Source: Macquaria australasica | Taxonomy: Eukaryota > Chordata > Actinopteri > Centrarchiformes > Percichthyidae | Direction of reading: 5' to 3' | Length of the DNA: 64,000 nt | Assembly: GCA_005408345.1 (NCBI GenBank) | Contig: SEMN01000456.1 | Location: 310,001 to 374,000 of the forward strand | Part shown: one piece after another, positions 45,801 to 57,300 of the stretch | How positions within the stretch are numbered: position 1 is the stretch's first letter | How the letters are laid out: every line of letters begins with the position of its first letter | Program-made: the position numbers and the translations under genes | The notes under the pieces: model-generated | The model's database searches: none | What the model was told of the DNA's origin: nothing | The model's input: only the letters and a program-made list of their open reading frames with translations

Positions 45801-47980
45801 GAAATTACTTCAGCTAATGTAATGTGTGTTCCATGATTTCAAGGCATAACAATTGTAAGAGGTTCTGTAGAGTGCAAACAACAGTATGGCCCAAGGGATA
45901 TTGATTGTGAGTATTTTACATTAACCTCCAAACAGAGGGATAAGTTGATGTTTTTTCAGACAGCACAATATGTATAAGAGAAGCTTGGCGTTGTTCAAAC
46001 AAAACATCACTACTTTTAGTTGCCTTGTAATTCTTGGAGATTGCTTATCAGGGACGGATTTTCTCAGTCCCTGAAAAAGCTGACATTTAGAGATGTGAGA
46101 TGTTTTCATCTTAACACCAAAAACATGCACGTCCCTGCCAACCTCTCACATTAAAGACTACTGTATTCAATCCAGCTGTGAGGTGGGAGCTCCCAGATGT
46201 TGTTGCTGCAGTGGCATTATGTAAGCCAGTGTAACCTAGAGATTACCCTGACAGTCACATGGGTAGGACCGCTGGGCTCAGGGCTCACATACAAACACAG
46301 ACAGATAGCGGATTACCCAAAGGATTTGCAGAGTAAAGCTGTCTTTTTAAGATGAGTTTGTGACATTTCTGCTTTTGCTGGATATACAGTAGAAATAACT
46401 CACAAAAAGGCACATGCCACTGGCTATTGTATGTGATAGATGAGTGGGACTTGAACCCAAGATGTTGCAAACACTCAGTGCCTTACTCTGCTGACTCACA
46501 GAGTGGCCTAAATGCTGGAGATAAATGCGTGTTGGTGGCATTTGGCTTAGTTTCACTGTTTTTTTTCTGGTTTTTAAAAAGGCTTTCATGATGGAGAGGC
46601 CAGTAGGAAGGGGTTTTGTGTGGTGGTGACACAAGCACCTTAAGGAACAAACGTGAGAGTATTGGGAACGATGCAAAAACATGCAAATACATTTGTATTT
46701 TTCACTTTGTCACTTAGGCAGCCAGAAAGTGAGAGGAAAGACACTTTGCTGCTGGGCAGCTGCAGCTGTTCTGCTCCAAATATAGCTGCTGGAACACATT
46801 GATTACACAGGATCATTATCATTTGCCATTTGCTTTTCTTGCCATTGATGGGAACATCACTTCAATGTTTTTAATCATATACAGCATATTGAATTAATTT
46901 AGAAAGCACACAGTACAGCCAAACCTTCCAGATACTTAGATTTTGAAAAATCTGAGCATTTATCATCCTCCCTGTGTGGTGTCATTTATTGTCTATACAT
47001 TATCGACTGATTGAGATGTACTGCAGCCAAGTCTAAGAGGAGGGAGGGAACAGGAATGGATTCATCACTGGGAGAGAGCCACTAATACTAGGATGACCTC
47101 ACTTTATGTGAGATGCCTTACAAGAGACATTCTGGAACAACAGGGGGACTGGACAGCATCGCTGAGAGATTTAGAAGAAAGGGATGAAAGGCAAATGCAT
47201 GTTTTATCCACCTAAAAGATTTCCTTTGTAAGAGCACCATTTTATTTCTAGTTCTTCTACATGGTTATGTTTATACTTTTTCATTCTAAGAAGCAGCCAC
47301 ACAATCAATCAAAGAAAATGAGAGGACTTCAATGAGCAAGGGGCCAGGAATTAATGTGAAAAGTACTAGTATTTCAGCTCATGTTCGGTTAGGACTTGCC
47401 CCTGGAGATGAAAAACAAATTCCCTCTGGCTTAAGATATCTAAAACACACTTGGAGTAAGCAAATCCACTTTAAGTCTCCATTCTGTTGGCACAGAGGAT
47501 TCACTAGTTTAAAAAGTGCCAAGTAAGCAATCTAGATATGACTCAGAGCCCTGCATAATCACTATTTGGTGTAGGCTATACAGTATTAGCAGTTTGCAAT
47601 GCAGTGGACACTGCAATTTAATAGCATTCAGCATAGTATGAAGAAGACAAACTTTAACACTTGTAGGGCCAACTATACACAACTACTCATCTTCAAATGT
47701 TTTACTCATTGTAGGTTTGAATCACTGACACTCTTCAGATGTTCTTATTGTAGCCATGGCTAGGTTAACGTGCTGGGAGACCAGGGCCAAACTGGTAATC
47801 CAGCCAAATGTCCTTAGTTTACACATCTTTATTGTATAAATCACACACTGTGTCTGTGTCTGTGTATTTAAATTATGAAATTGTACATTATTCTTATAGT
47901 CGTGTGCAGTATGTTGTATGTTATTTCAGTTTAAAATCTTCAACAGCCTCCACATCTTTAACAAAGTGAATACAAATACA
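45801..47980. other. Intergenic immediately upstream of atp11b, no gene seen
   Basis: AT-rich sequence with one tRNA-like SINE fragment (46425-46510). Open frames at 46285-46822 (-) and 47332-47526 (+) have no recognisable domain. Confidence 0.5.
46425..46510 (-). mobile_element. tRNA-derived SINE head, minus strand
   Basis: The minus strand reads GTGAGTCAGCAGAGTAAGGC, then CTTGGGTTCAAGTCCCACTC. GGTTCAAGTCC is an exact B-box match, and a loose A-box lies about 35 bases upstream. There is no full cloverleaf, so a functional tRNA gene is excluded. Confidence 0.5.
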
Positions 47981-48004
47981 CTATCTATCTATCTATCTAT
48001 CTAT
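47981..48004 (+). repeat. (CTAT)n microsatellite at the CpG island edge
   Basis: Six tetranucleotide units just before the CpG-rich promoter. Confidence 0.95.
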
Positions 48005-48089
48005 ATTGCAGACAGGCGGCCGCTAGAGAGCAGCCGGTGCCTGCGGAGCTGCGTGCTGGCCGGGGGAAGCTGGTCGGGGCAGATCAGAG

Positions 48090-48287
48090 ATGTAGTGTAG
48101 CTCGCTGTGACTCCGTCTGTCACTTTTGTTTTTTTTCCTTCCCGGGGATCACTTGTCTGACATTAACCGCGGAAAGAGAAGAGACGGATTTGCTTGAGTG
48201 TGTCGCGTGATGCGACCGAGAAGAACTGCATCTGGGGGGAGATATTTATGGTCCGGGACGGTTTTGTTGGGAGTAGCTAGTCGCTAG
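48090..48287 (+). promoter_or_regulatory. Upstream ORFs in the atp11b leader
   Basis: Three upstream ATGs precede the main start. 48090-48095 is ATG directly followed by TAG (a start-stop element). 48210-48287 encodes 25 residues and is in frame with the main ORF but ends at TAG. 48248-48280 encodes 10 residues in another frame, overlapping the second. If the leader includes them, they would lower or condition translation of the main ORF. Whether the first lies inside the transcript depends on the unknown start site. Confidence 0.55.
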
Positions 48288-48341
48288 CGCTGGGCTAGCG
48301 ACGGTGCTGCCCACTTTGAACGCATTTTTTTTTTCGCGAGG

Positions 48342-48368
48342 ATGCTACGGTGGATACGACAGCAGCTG
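48342..48368 (+). CDS. atp11b: atp11b coding exon 1 (start codon, 9 codons)
   Basis: The ATG at 48342 has A at position -3, and the exon reads MLRWIRQQL before a GTAAAC donor at 48369. Human ATP11B, from memory, starts MWRWIRQQL, which fixes both the start and the paralogue. The intron is phase 0. An earlier in-frame ATG at 48210 is closed by TAG at 48285, so it cannot be the protein start. The exon lies inside a CpG-rich promoter region. Confidence 0.9.
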
Positions 48369-51300
48369 GTAAACTGTCCCCCTGCCTTTCTCACAACGCT
48401 AGCCCCCATCAGTCGCCGAATACAAGGCGTAGCCCGCGGAAAGCTGCGTGAACTTTATTTGGATGGCGTTTTGCAAGCTAACGTAGCCAATTAGCTGTTG
48501 TCGATGTGTGGCGACGGACAGGTGGAGGTTAGCTAGCCGACAACCGGTAACTAACGCTAAGCTAGGCGTGCTGAGTTTAAATAACAGCGGAATCTTTTGC
48601 CATTGTGAAATATATATATATATATAAATAACTGAGAGTTAACTTGGTTTAACGGTAGCTTGCTGGCTAACGGATGTAGTTCAAACTTCTGCTAACTTCA
48701 CTTCGTCCAACGTTGACGTTTGCTTTCACAAACTAACTTCAACAGCTGGCTAGAAATCAGTCCCTAGAGCAGAATCACATATTTTAACTCTCGTGATAAC
48801 TTTCTTAACGTGTTGAACGACACATTGATCAGAGCGTCCTGTATTGGCTTGTAATCACCTGTTGTTTGACTGCAAACGTGGCTGTGTGTTGGCGCATTGA
48901 CAGGGGGGGAAAAAGGGGGCATAGATAGCTAGAGCAGTTAAACGATAACAATGGTCCATGTCAAGCAAGTTATTCTGATTTTAACAAATGTTGCCGGGGC
49001 ACAGCGGATGAACTGAGATTTGAATTCTCCTAGAGGAATTGCTTATTTGTGTTTCAGTCATGCAGGAATCACACAGTGGTCTTTATGATAGGATAGTTGT
49101 TAGATAGTGGTGTTTTCTGTTTGTCAGAGTTTGGGTGAGAACCTGCATTGATGCACAGTGTAAATAAGACTGGTGGAGCATGTCAGTCAGTGAATGAATG
49201 AGTGCATATTATGAGATTAGTCACACATTGGTCAAACTGTTGATGTTTCTACTGCCGGTGAGTTTAATCAATGTTAAGGTCCTGGTCATGGAGTAGGCCC
49301 TAGTCCCTGTACTTAGGATTGGGTCTGTACAAAAGTTTTCTTTCTGCCTTTAGAGGTTCATTTCGGCCTTCACTTTTTTTTTTAAAGGACACCACAGAGA
49401 GTTACACTCCATAAAAATGGTAGCCTCTTTCTAATTTGAGATGGTGCAGTAGTTCATTTGACCCATCCCATATAATTGACCTGCCTAGTTAATTAAAAGT
49501 GCATCTTAATACAACTGGCCTAATGGAAAAAGTTTGTCAGTGGCATTTGTCTGACCTTGATATCTGCTGGAAGTTAATGCAGCGACGTTTATTCCCTCAC
49601 ATGTTGCTTATCAGTTCTTTTCTGGTGACACTGGTCTACATTAAGAAGGTGGGAGAGTCCTAAGTGACGGTGTGACAGGCTTTTAATGCCAGGCTTTTTC
49701 CATCAGCATTGCTGACATCATGCCAGTAATGTGCATTTACATCATAAAGTACCTACTATAATTACAGTACAAGCAACATAGCAACTGGGAAACCCTTCAA
49801 TATTTTGTTCTGCAAGTATGACATGGAAACTTTTGTGTGCTCCAGTATTCCTATGGGGAATCACAAATTACAGTATATATATTATTGCTGACCATTTTCT
49901 AAAGCATATCAAGTTTTTATATTGATTTGCTACTTCCCAGGCAGCACTCATGTCAACACATATGTTCAGGATATCTGAGATGTGTGATCTGGCTGCTGAA
50001 CAGCATCCGTTTTAATGCAAGAAACTACCAAATTACCAATACATTGTCCTTTTCATAACTTTAGTGATATATTATTAATGCTTGTGCTTTGAGTTTGATT
50101 TCTCAAAGGCATACTTTGCAAATGTAATGCTTTTCTGCAGCAAGGCTTGATATGGCTGATGTAGGATTTTGGATATTGCTTCAATGCAAGAGAGAAAAGT
50201 TTTAAAAATAGTCATTGCTTTCAAGTTGCAACTGCATTACCAAGCAACGATAAGCATGAGGTCATTTTGAAAAAGCAAAGCAAAACAAAACAAGAGGTTA
50301 TTGAATGCTCACCTTGATGCATTATATGTATCTCAATAAGGTTTGAGTCTCTGCAAGCTGATTTTTATGCCAGAGTGAAATGAAAAGAAACCTATAGCTG
50401 TGGACTACCTAAACTTATACAGTCTCATGCAGGATCAGTCATTATATCACTCTCAGCAACCCTAATGATCCGCTATATTAAAGCAGTAAAACATCTGATA
50501 ATTGACTAGCCAATGCCTCCCTTGAAAAAATTGTTAACGTTCCTTATCACCTGTAGCTCTGCTTCAGGCTATTAATGTCATGCCACATCACATGTTGTAA
50601 GATATCTGTTTGGCAAGCCTGTAGTCATGTTGGTATTGCTGTTGTCATCTGTAATACCGTCAAAAGCAGCACATAGCCTACCTACTGCATCTGACTACAG
50701 ACAGTGTATTGTTCTCTCTCTCTCTCTCTGTCTCTGTCTCTGTCTTTGCATTGCAGTCTTTTTGTCTTCACTGCTTGCTCTTTATTCAATCTCTCTTCCT
50801 CTTTCCATCTCTGATTAGCTCATCCCATTTGATTAAATGCCTTGTAGTCTATGATACGACTCAGTGCGTTGCTGTGGTTGTGATTCATTTGTCTGTTGCC
50901 CAGCCATTGTTCAGGGCAATAATTCCCCCAAGGCACTGTGGGACTTGTAGGTCTTATGCAGGGAGTAATTACCTGTCGGTCTACAAATTCATGGGGGCAC
51001 GAAAGTGAGGGGGCAAAATAAAAAAGTGAAACAAGAACAACAAGAAAGCCACATTGAAATTGTTGCTATCCTGTCAGTATTATTTATTTTATTTTCATTG
51101 CTATACTGCCAGAGAATGAGGCCTGCTATTTTCTTTTAGGTTATGGCCAATGTGGACACGTAAAATGTGTAATATACCTTACATAAAAAAGTAGGACTTC
51201 TTCCTGATATTCAAAACTGATATTCTTTGCACAATCCTAATGGCACAAAAGCTTTCAAATCCTTCTTTACCTTATCTGCTACTTGTTATATCCATCTTCT

Positions 51301-54300
51301 CTTTTGTGATTGGTATACATTTAATTGGGGAAATAAAAAATGGAAAATGGCTTCTACTTGGATTCACCTCATTGGTGTACTTAATGAAACGGGTAAGTGC
51401 CCCCATTACGTGCCAGTCATACCTATGTCAGCCAAGTATGACATCAGCTCTATGCAGTTTTCAAACATTTCTATTCAATCTAGAGGCAGTCCCAAATAAC
51501 TGAATCTGGTACTCAAGGCATCAGGTTAGGTCTTTGGCTCATCATTACCGCTGCTCCTCTAATACGTCAGGCTGTTCAATAACATCGGAATCTTTAAGAA
51601 AAGTCTTAACCTACATCTATATTAGCTACGCAAGCAAATACAAAAGTCACAGCCTGCATTGGATTAACTGTTAAGACTACAATAACCAAAAATCCTTTTA
51701 CTGTTGTGACTTGTCTGCTGTAGTGCAACAGAGGTGTGTATACAGTAAGAGATCTGAATCAAGGGAGTCAGCAATAAATTAAATCCGTCGCCTGTGTGTT
51801 TTTCACAATTTAAAGTCCTTTATTTTGGTGATTTACATTTTTTTAATTTTTTTTTTATAAATTGTAAAGCAAATAGTTTACCTCTTAAAGCTAAATGCAG
51901 CATGGCACTCTTTATGTGTAACATGTAATTGTCTTGTTATTGCCATTATTTACAGGGAAGACTCATTGCTTGACATAACTGATATATTGTGGACCATTAT
52001 TTAAGTTAATATGCTGCCTAAAGAGGAGCATAAGGCTCAGGATAGGCCATAATAGAGGGACAGTAATTGGTTTTAACTCTTGATTTTAAAGTATCCAATG
52101 CATTACCCGTCTAATAAAAAGTGACATTTAACACTTCGGTCTTATTCCAAAGATAATCCTAGAGTGAAATTGCTGTGCATTTATATGATTATTTATTGTT
52201 TGGGCTAGAAAATCACTTGTTACTGTTGTTGCGATGGACAGATTGATGTCAGTTGACCAATCCAAGTTCAGTTGAGTGTTTCCAGTTGGTGTGTGTATGC
52301 TCACAACAGGCCATCCTTTTTAATTGAATAACAAGACACTGCATGACATTTACCCTACTCTAATCTTTTTTAGTACTTGCGGATCTCTAGCAGTTGTGCT
52401 TCACTGACATTCATAATCAAATCATGCAAAGGGTAATGTAATATTATGTAGATTCTTCAACGTGCATTTGAAAGAGACTGTAGACAAACTAGCAGAGTTG
52501 ACGCTAGCCAATAGTAACATTTTGACACATCAGCCAACTTAAGCAGCTGTGTGCAAACATATTAATGATTAAGCAACTTAACTGGTAGCTGATTGATGTG
52601 TTGGAGAAGTAGAATCTCTGACTCCACTGTCTGAAAAACTGGGTGGAGAAATGTTCTCCTCCAACAACCATCATCAAAGTAATCATGTACAGGTGTATTA
52701 AGTAAAATGTTTACCATCCTACAGTACAAAATTACCATAATCTATCTGCAGGGATGCAATAGCTCGCTGATCAATGCCAGTGACTCAACAGTTTCTTTGT
52801 TAGATGTGGAGATTTCTGGCTTACAAAACTCACTTCCTGGCCCGCCAGTGTCTGCAATGGCCGGTTCATATAGTTTGACTTAAACTCCTGAATTACCTAA
52901 TGTCTGTTTAAAGCCAGGTGCCAGTGTTAACAGACTGTGGCAGTGTGCAGGTTTCTGTTTCCTACAGCAGTGAACTCTGGCTGTAGAGGGCAACTCTAAA
53001 CTATGAATATACAGTACTGTATGTGCAACTGTGTGATCGTGATGCATGATGTTGCTTTAAAATGTTTTTCATGGTTTACATGGTCAGCTGACCTTTCCTC
53101 TAAAACAATGTAGAATTGTGTTCAAAGACCGATAAAAAGTTAAGTAAACTGGCATTTTTGAGCTGATTAAACTTATGAGCTTTTCTCACAAATAGTTGTC
53201 TGTGACTCCCCATTACTTCTGATTAAATGTTAAGGAATTTAAGGCTACTGTATAACCCAGTTTGACACTGCACATTGCGATTTCGATAATATTTCGATTA
53301 ATTGTTCAGACCTAGTGTGTGGAGTTAGAAAGAAGTGAGGGTAAAGAAATCTCACATGGACCAGCTTTTGAAAGCTGAGAGCAAAGTGGAAAAGAGTGGA
53401 TCAGCGGAAATGGAAACTCCTGAACATACTGCTTTCATTCCTAAAAGTGGATCACTGAGTTTCATGCCAGGGGATGTCAGAAAGGGAACTGTTTGTGCAA
53501 AGTTTGATGTAGAGTGCTTGTGGCACCCTGAAAATTAAAGGATAAATATTTATGTGAATTTTGTAAATTTGGCCTACAATATCAGTAAGAGGAAGCAAGA
53601 CTTTCTTTGATAAATACTTAATTGATCCTAGTAGAAAAGTAGATATGTTCAGGTGAGAAAGTGAAATCAGTTTGTAAAACAAACGTGCCGTTGTCATTCA
53701 AGCTTAGTGTTAGGTGTGGTGCGTTTATTTCATAAACAGTAAGAAAGCAGCGGCAGATGGAGAGCTTGAGCGAGCGACACAGAAAGGCAGTAATAGTTTA
53801 CATGTGTCCCTGAACAGGGGTGACTCTGTGTGGGAATGAGGGACATGGCTCTGATACATTCCTCTGTGTGTGCTTATGGGTGTGTGTTTGACCTACGTCA
53901 TGTAACATTTGCAAATGGTTGTAAGCACTTGCTGTAACCTTCTTAGTATAGCAGTCGGGTAGGGTGTGACGCACAGGGCAATACCAGGAAATGGTGTAAG
54001 AACTAAGCAAGAAATTATGAGATTAATAGTGAAAAGTACGTCTCTTTGTTTTTGTCTGCAGATGAAAAATGACCAACATCAGCTTGAATCTCTCTAATAT
54101 TAATCAGTGCTTAAGACATTACATTTCTTGCATTTTTGCCATTCAGAAATGTGGCTTAACTATGCTGATATAACCCCACCTGATTTCCATTTCAATTTAA
54201 AATGAAACCTATCGAGTGCTGACCCGGTCTGAATCAAACAACCAATCAGGGTTAGCTAACACGTAACTAGCCAATCACAGCGACTCTGTACAAACAGTTG

Positions 54301-57300
54301 GTGAAATTGACGTGAGGGGATCAGCTAGAGAGAAGATGTATCACACTGTTGGAGTTGTTGGAACTACAGAAACACAGTTGTACTGGGGTGTTACGAAGTT
54401 GAATTTCTTCCTTCGCAAGGTTTCTTACCTCTGAGTCAGACATAACTAGCCGAGTAGAACAGACGTTAGTTTGCTAGTAAATTACAACGGTTGACAACCT
54501 TGACGTTCCACTTCAAGCCCAGCAAAATGTGCATGCATGTTTGGTGCGTCATTTGGAGTGCTTTAACCCTTTTTTATTGTACACACGTTTGGGAGTTCTT
54601 ATATAAATTGTCTTGTTTTCATAAACATATATTTAAGCTTTGTCTACCTATTGGCTAAAATTACCAGAAAAATGTGTCTTGCTGGTCAAACATGTTTTAA
54701 CCAGCTCCATATCTTATCTGGCTGGCTACTCAGAAATTTGCATTTGAATGGAAACATACAGTAGTAGCACAAGAGATGTTTACTATGTTCTCACTCTTGC
54801 ACTGTAAGTTTATACCATCATCTGTACTAGCATGATGTAACATTAGTATAGTGTTTGGCATTGTTTCTCTCTCTGTTTCTCACAATAGGATCCTTCAAGT
54901 TCCAAACTAACCTCTGCTGCACCAGACAAAATAATGGCCCATAGAGATATGGCTTTACAAGCCCAACTATACAGTAACTGAAACCTCATTGAATAGAAGC
55001 ACAAAATGTTGCCCCAGGTGAATTTTAGTGTGGTGTAGACCGTCAGGGGTTAGTAATGCTTCTGCTGAATGACAACAATGTAAAACGACTTGCTTTAAAA
55101 TAAGGTCATAACGCTGCATTCTCTCTCTAGCCAACTCTTCATTTCAGTCAATTGCCTATAATTCTGATTTATTTTGAATGTAAGTAATCTTCCAGCGAAA
55201 AGGAAATTGTATTTTCCTGGCAGTTATTTGTATTTTGTGTGTTTTTGACAAAATTTGGAATCCTTATATTTTGATTAACTTTTTGTTGCCTTTCTGAGTG
55301 TCAATTGCAATTGCGACAATTGCAATATGGATTTTTGTCCTCTATTACTATTACTCAATAATAGTAATAGTTATCTTGATACTTTGATTAAACACTGTCT
55401 TGCGCACAATTCTGTCTAGTGTAGGGTTTGCACTAACAAATATTTAAATTATTGATTTACATGATGATGTGATAAGTTGTCTTGTTCTGCCTAAAAATTG
55501 TTAGAAAATTGTGAGGGGAAAAAAAAAGTTTTCCAAAATTTCCCAAAGCTGAAGGTGATGAAATATTCTGTTTTGTCAAACCAATAGTGCAAAACCCCAA
55601 AATATTCAGTTTACAATGATATAAAACAGAAAAAAGAACAAAATATTCAAATTTAAGAAGCTGGGACCAGTAAATCTTTGGCATCTTTGCTTGAAGAGTG
55701 ATTCAAACGATTTATCGATTATCAAAATAGTTGTAGTCATTTTTGCCAATCGACTAATCAATTAATCTACTAATTGTTTCAGCTCTACACAGAGGTCAGC
55801 ATTTATCAACTCCTAAAGTGCAGTAGCATTGCCCTACCTATTAAAATAACTTTGATGTAAACTAGAGTTGTTTATATCAGTTGTGCAAAGAAAAGATAAG
55901 TGAGATGTCTGCTATAATGGATGTACTAAAAGTTGTTATGGAAGTAACCTGTTGTCTCCTTTTTTCCCCTCCTTTACCACATTTGTCCCTACCCCTCTCC
56001 CTCTCTCTTCTCATATATCCTCCCTTCCCTCAGGGCTTCGACCCCCCTCATCAGAGTGAGACCAGGACGGTTTATGTAGCAAACCGTTTCCCCCAGCATG
56101 GCCACTACATACCACAACGCTTTGCTGACAACAGAATCATCTCCTCCAAGGTACTAAATGTTGTTCAAGCCGGTATTGGAATTTCTCCATGGTGTTATCA
56201 CTACAGGATTTCATGTTGTCTGAGCAGTGACGGCAACCAGGGCTCGGGAACAAGTGTCACCTACAGAAACTCTAAACTCATAGACTGATTTCTGGCACCG
56301 GCTTGACCAGTTTTAAAAAATTCATCTGGAACTCTGGTGGTGGTGGGGCGGAGATAAGGGGTGAAGCATGATTTGTTGATAACAGAATCAACTCAGACAA
56401 AAAACATTTGTGTTGGTGAGGGTATTAGTAGGTCAGTTGGAAGATTGACTGGACAAAAGGATAATAATCCAAAGAGGCTGCTGCCTGCCACCAACAGTGA
56501 TGTCATTGATTAGGCAGTTGATTGAATGATTGACACTAGGGTTAAGTCACCGGGGTCAGAATTAAATAGATTTTAAGTCATGCTTTTTAAGAGACAGAAA
56601 CAGCTCAATTAAAAACAAGGTTATTGTTGGTGGAGCTGTGTAGTAATGGGATGACTTTCACCTTAAGGTAGCGAAAAGCAGGCCGATAAATATCCATGCA
56701 GAAAGATTTTTTGTAAAAAGCGTAAACAAAAAAGTGCAGCCACACTTCTTCCATCAGCTAGTCTTTCTAGACCATGCTGCACAGGAAGTGATGAATTGAA
56801 ACGTAAAAGTGAAACAGAAACAGTTTCTTTAACAGCAGTTGTCTGGAGAACGCTGTACTCAGCACAGCTAGATGAACTCCTACACTACAAACCAGAAGAC
56901 ATTTATCTCACAATTGGAGCATTTTTTAAATATGGCTTTTTGAAACCTGCAGATACCCCTGCTTAAATAACCATTCCTTAGTCTTTGTCCTAAATGTTGT
57001 TTTTTCTTTCTCTTTCAGTATACAGTTTGGAATTTTGTCCCCAAGAATCTGTTTGAGCAGTTCAGAAGGATAGCCAACTTCTATTTTCTCATTATCTTCC
57101 TTGTGCAGGTAATAACACTCAAAAATGCACACACACAATTCTTTTTTGCAGGTACCTGTTTGCCTCAGTCAGATGGTGACGAGAAGTGTGACCTCAGTTT
57201 TCCTGCCCTAAATACAAATGTGTGTGTTTGTGTGTGAGAGTGAGTGACTCATCGACTTCTAGAGCAACAGGTCTGCATGTGTATTACAATGTTACACCCA

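Larger units (their letters stand above)
48005..48600 (+). promoter_or_regulatory. atp11b: CpG-rich promoter and 5' leader of atp11b
   Basis: CpG dinucleotides are dense from about 48010 to 48560, in strong contrast to the CpG-poor flanks, and exon 1 sits inside. No TATA box was seen near the likely start, as expected for a housekeeping CpG-island promoter. The transcription start cannot be fixed by eye; somewhere in 48010-48200 is likely. The island runs on into intron 1. Confidence 0.8.
48369..56033 (+). other. atp11b intron 1 (7.7 kb)
   Basis: The largest intron in the window. It holds the end of the CpG island, a short TA repeat near 48611, AT-rich unique-looking sequence, a fragment of a fish repeat near 53.27 kb, a hAT-type MITE at 55.4 kb, and a C/T-rich tract before exon 2. 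No convincing internal exon was seen. Open frames at 51227-51503 and 53335-53538 have no recognisable domain. Confidence 0.75.

Noticed and set aside
46425..46510. A functional tRNA gene on the minus strand
   Set aside because: The B box is exact but acceptor and anticodon stems do not pair; better explained as a SINE head.
51227..51503. Two overlapping ORFs in atp11b intron 1
   Set aside because: Overlapping frames in AT-rich intron with no domain, and no acceptor or donor pair fitting the atp11b reading frame.
53335..53538. 67-codon frame in intron 1 with many charged residues
   Set aside because: No similarity recognised and no splice context; atp11b exon 2 follows exon 1 directly without it.
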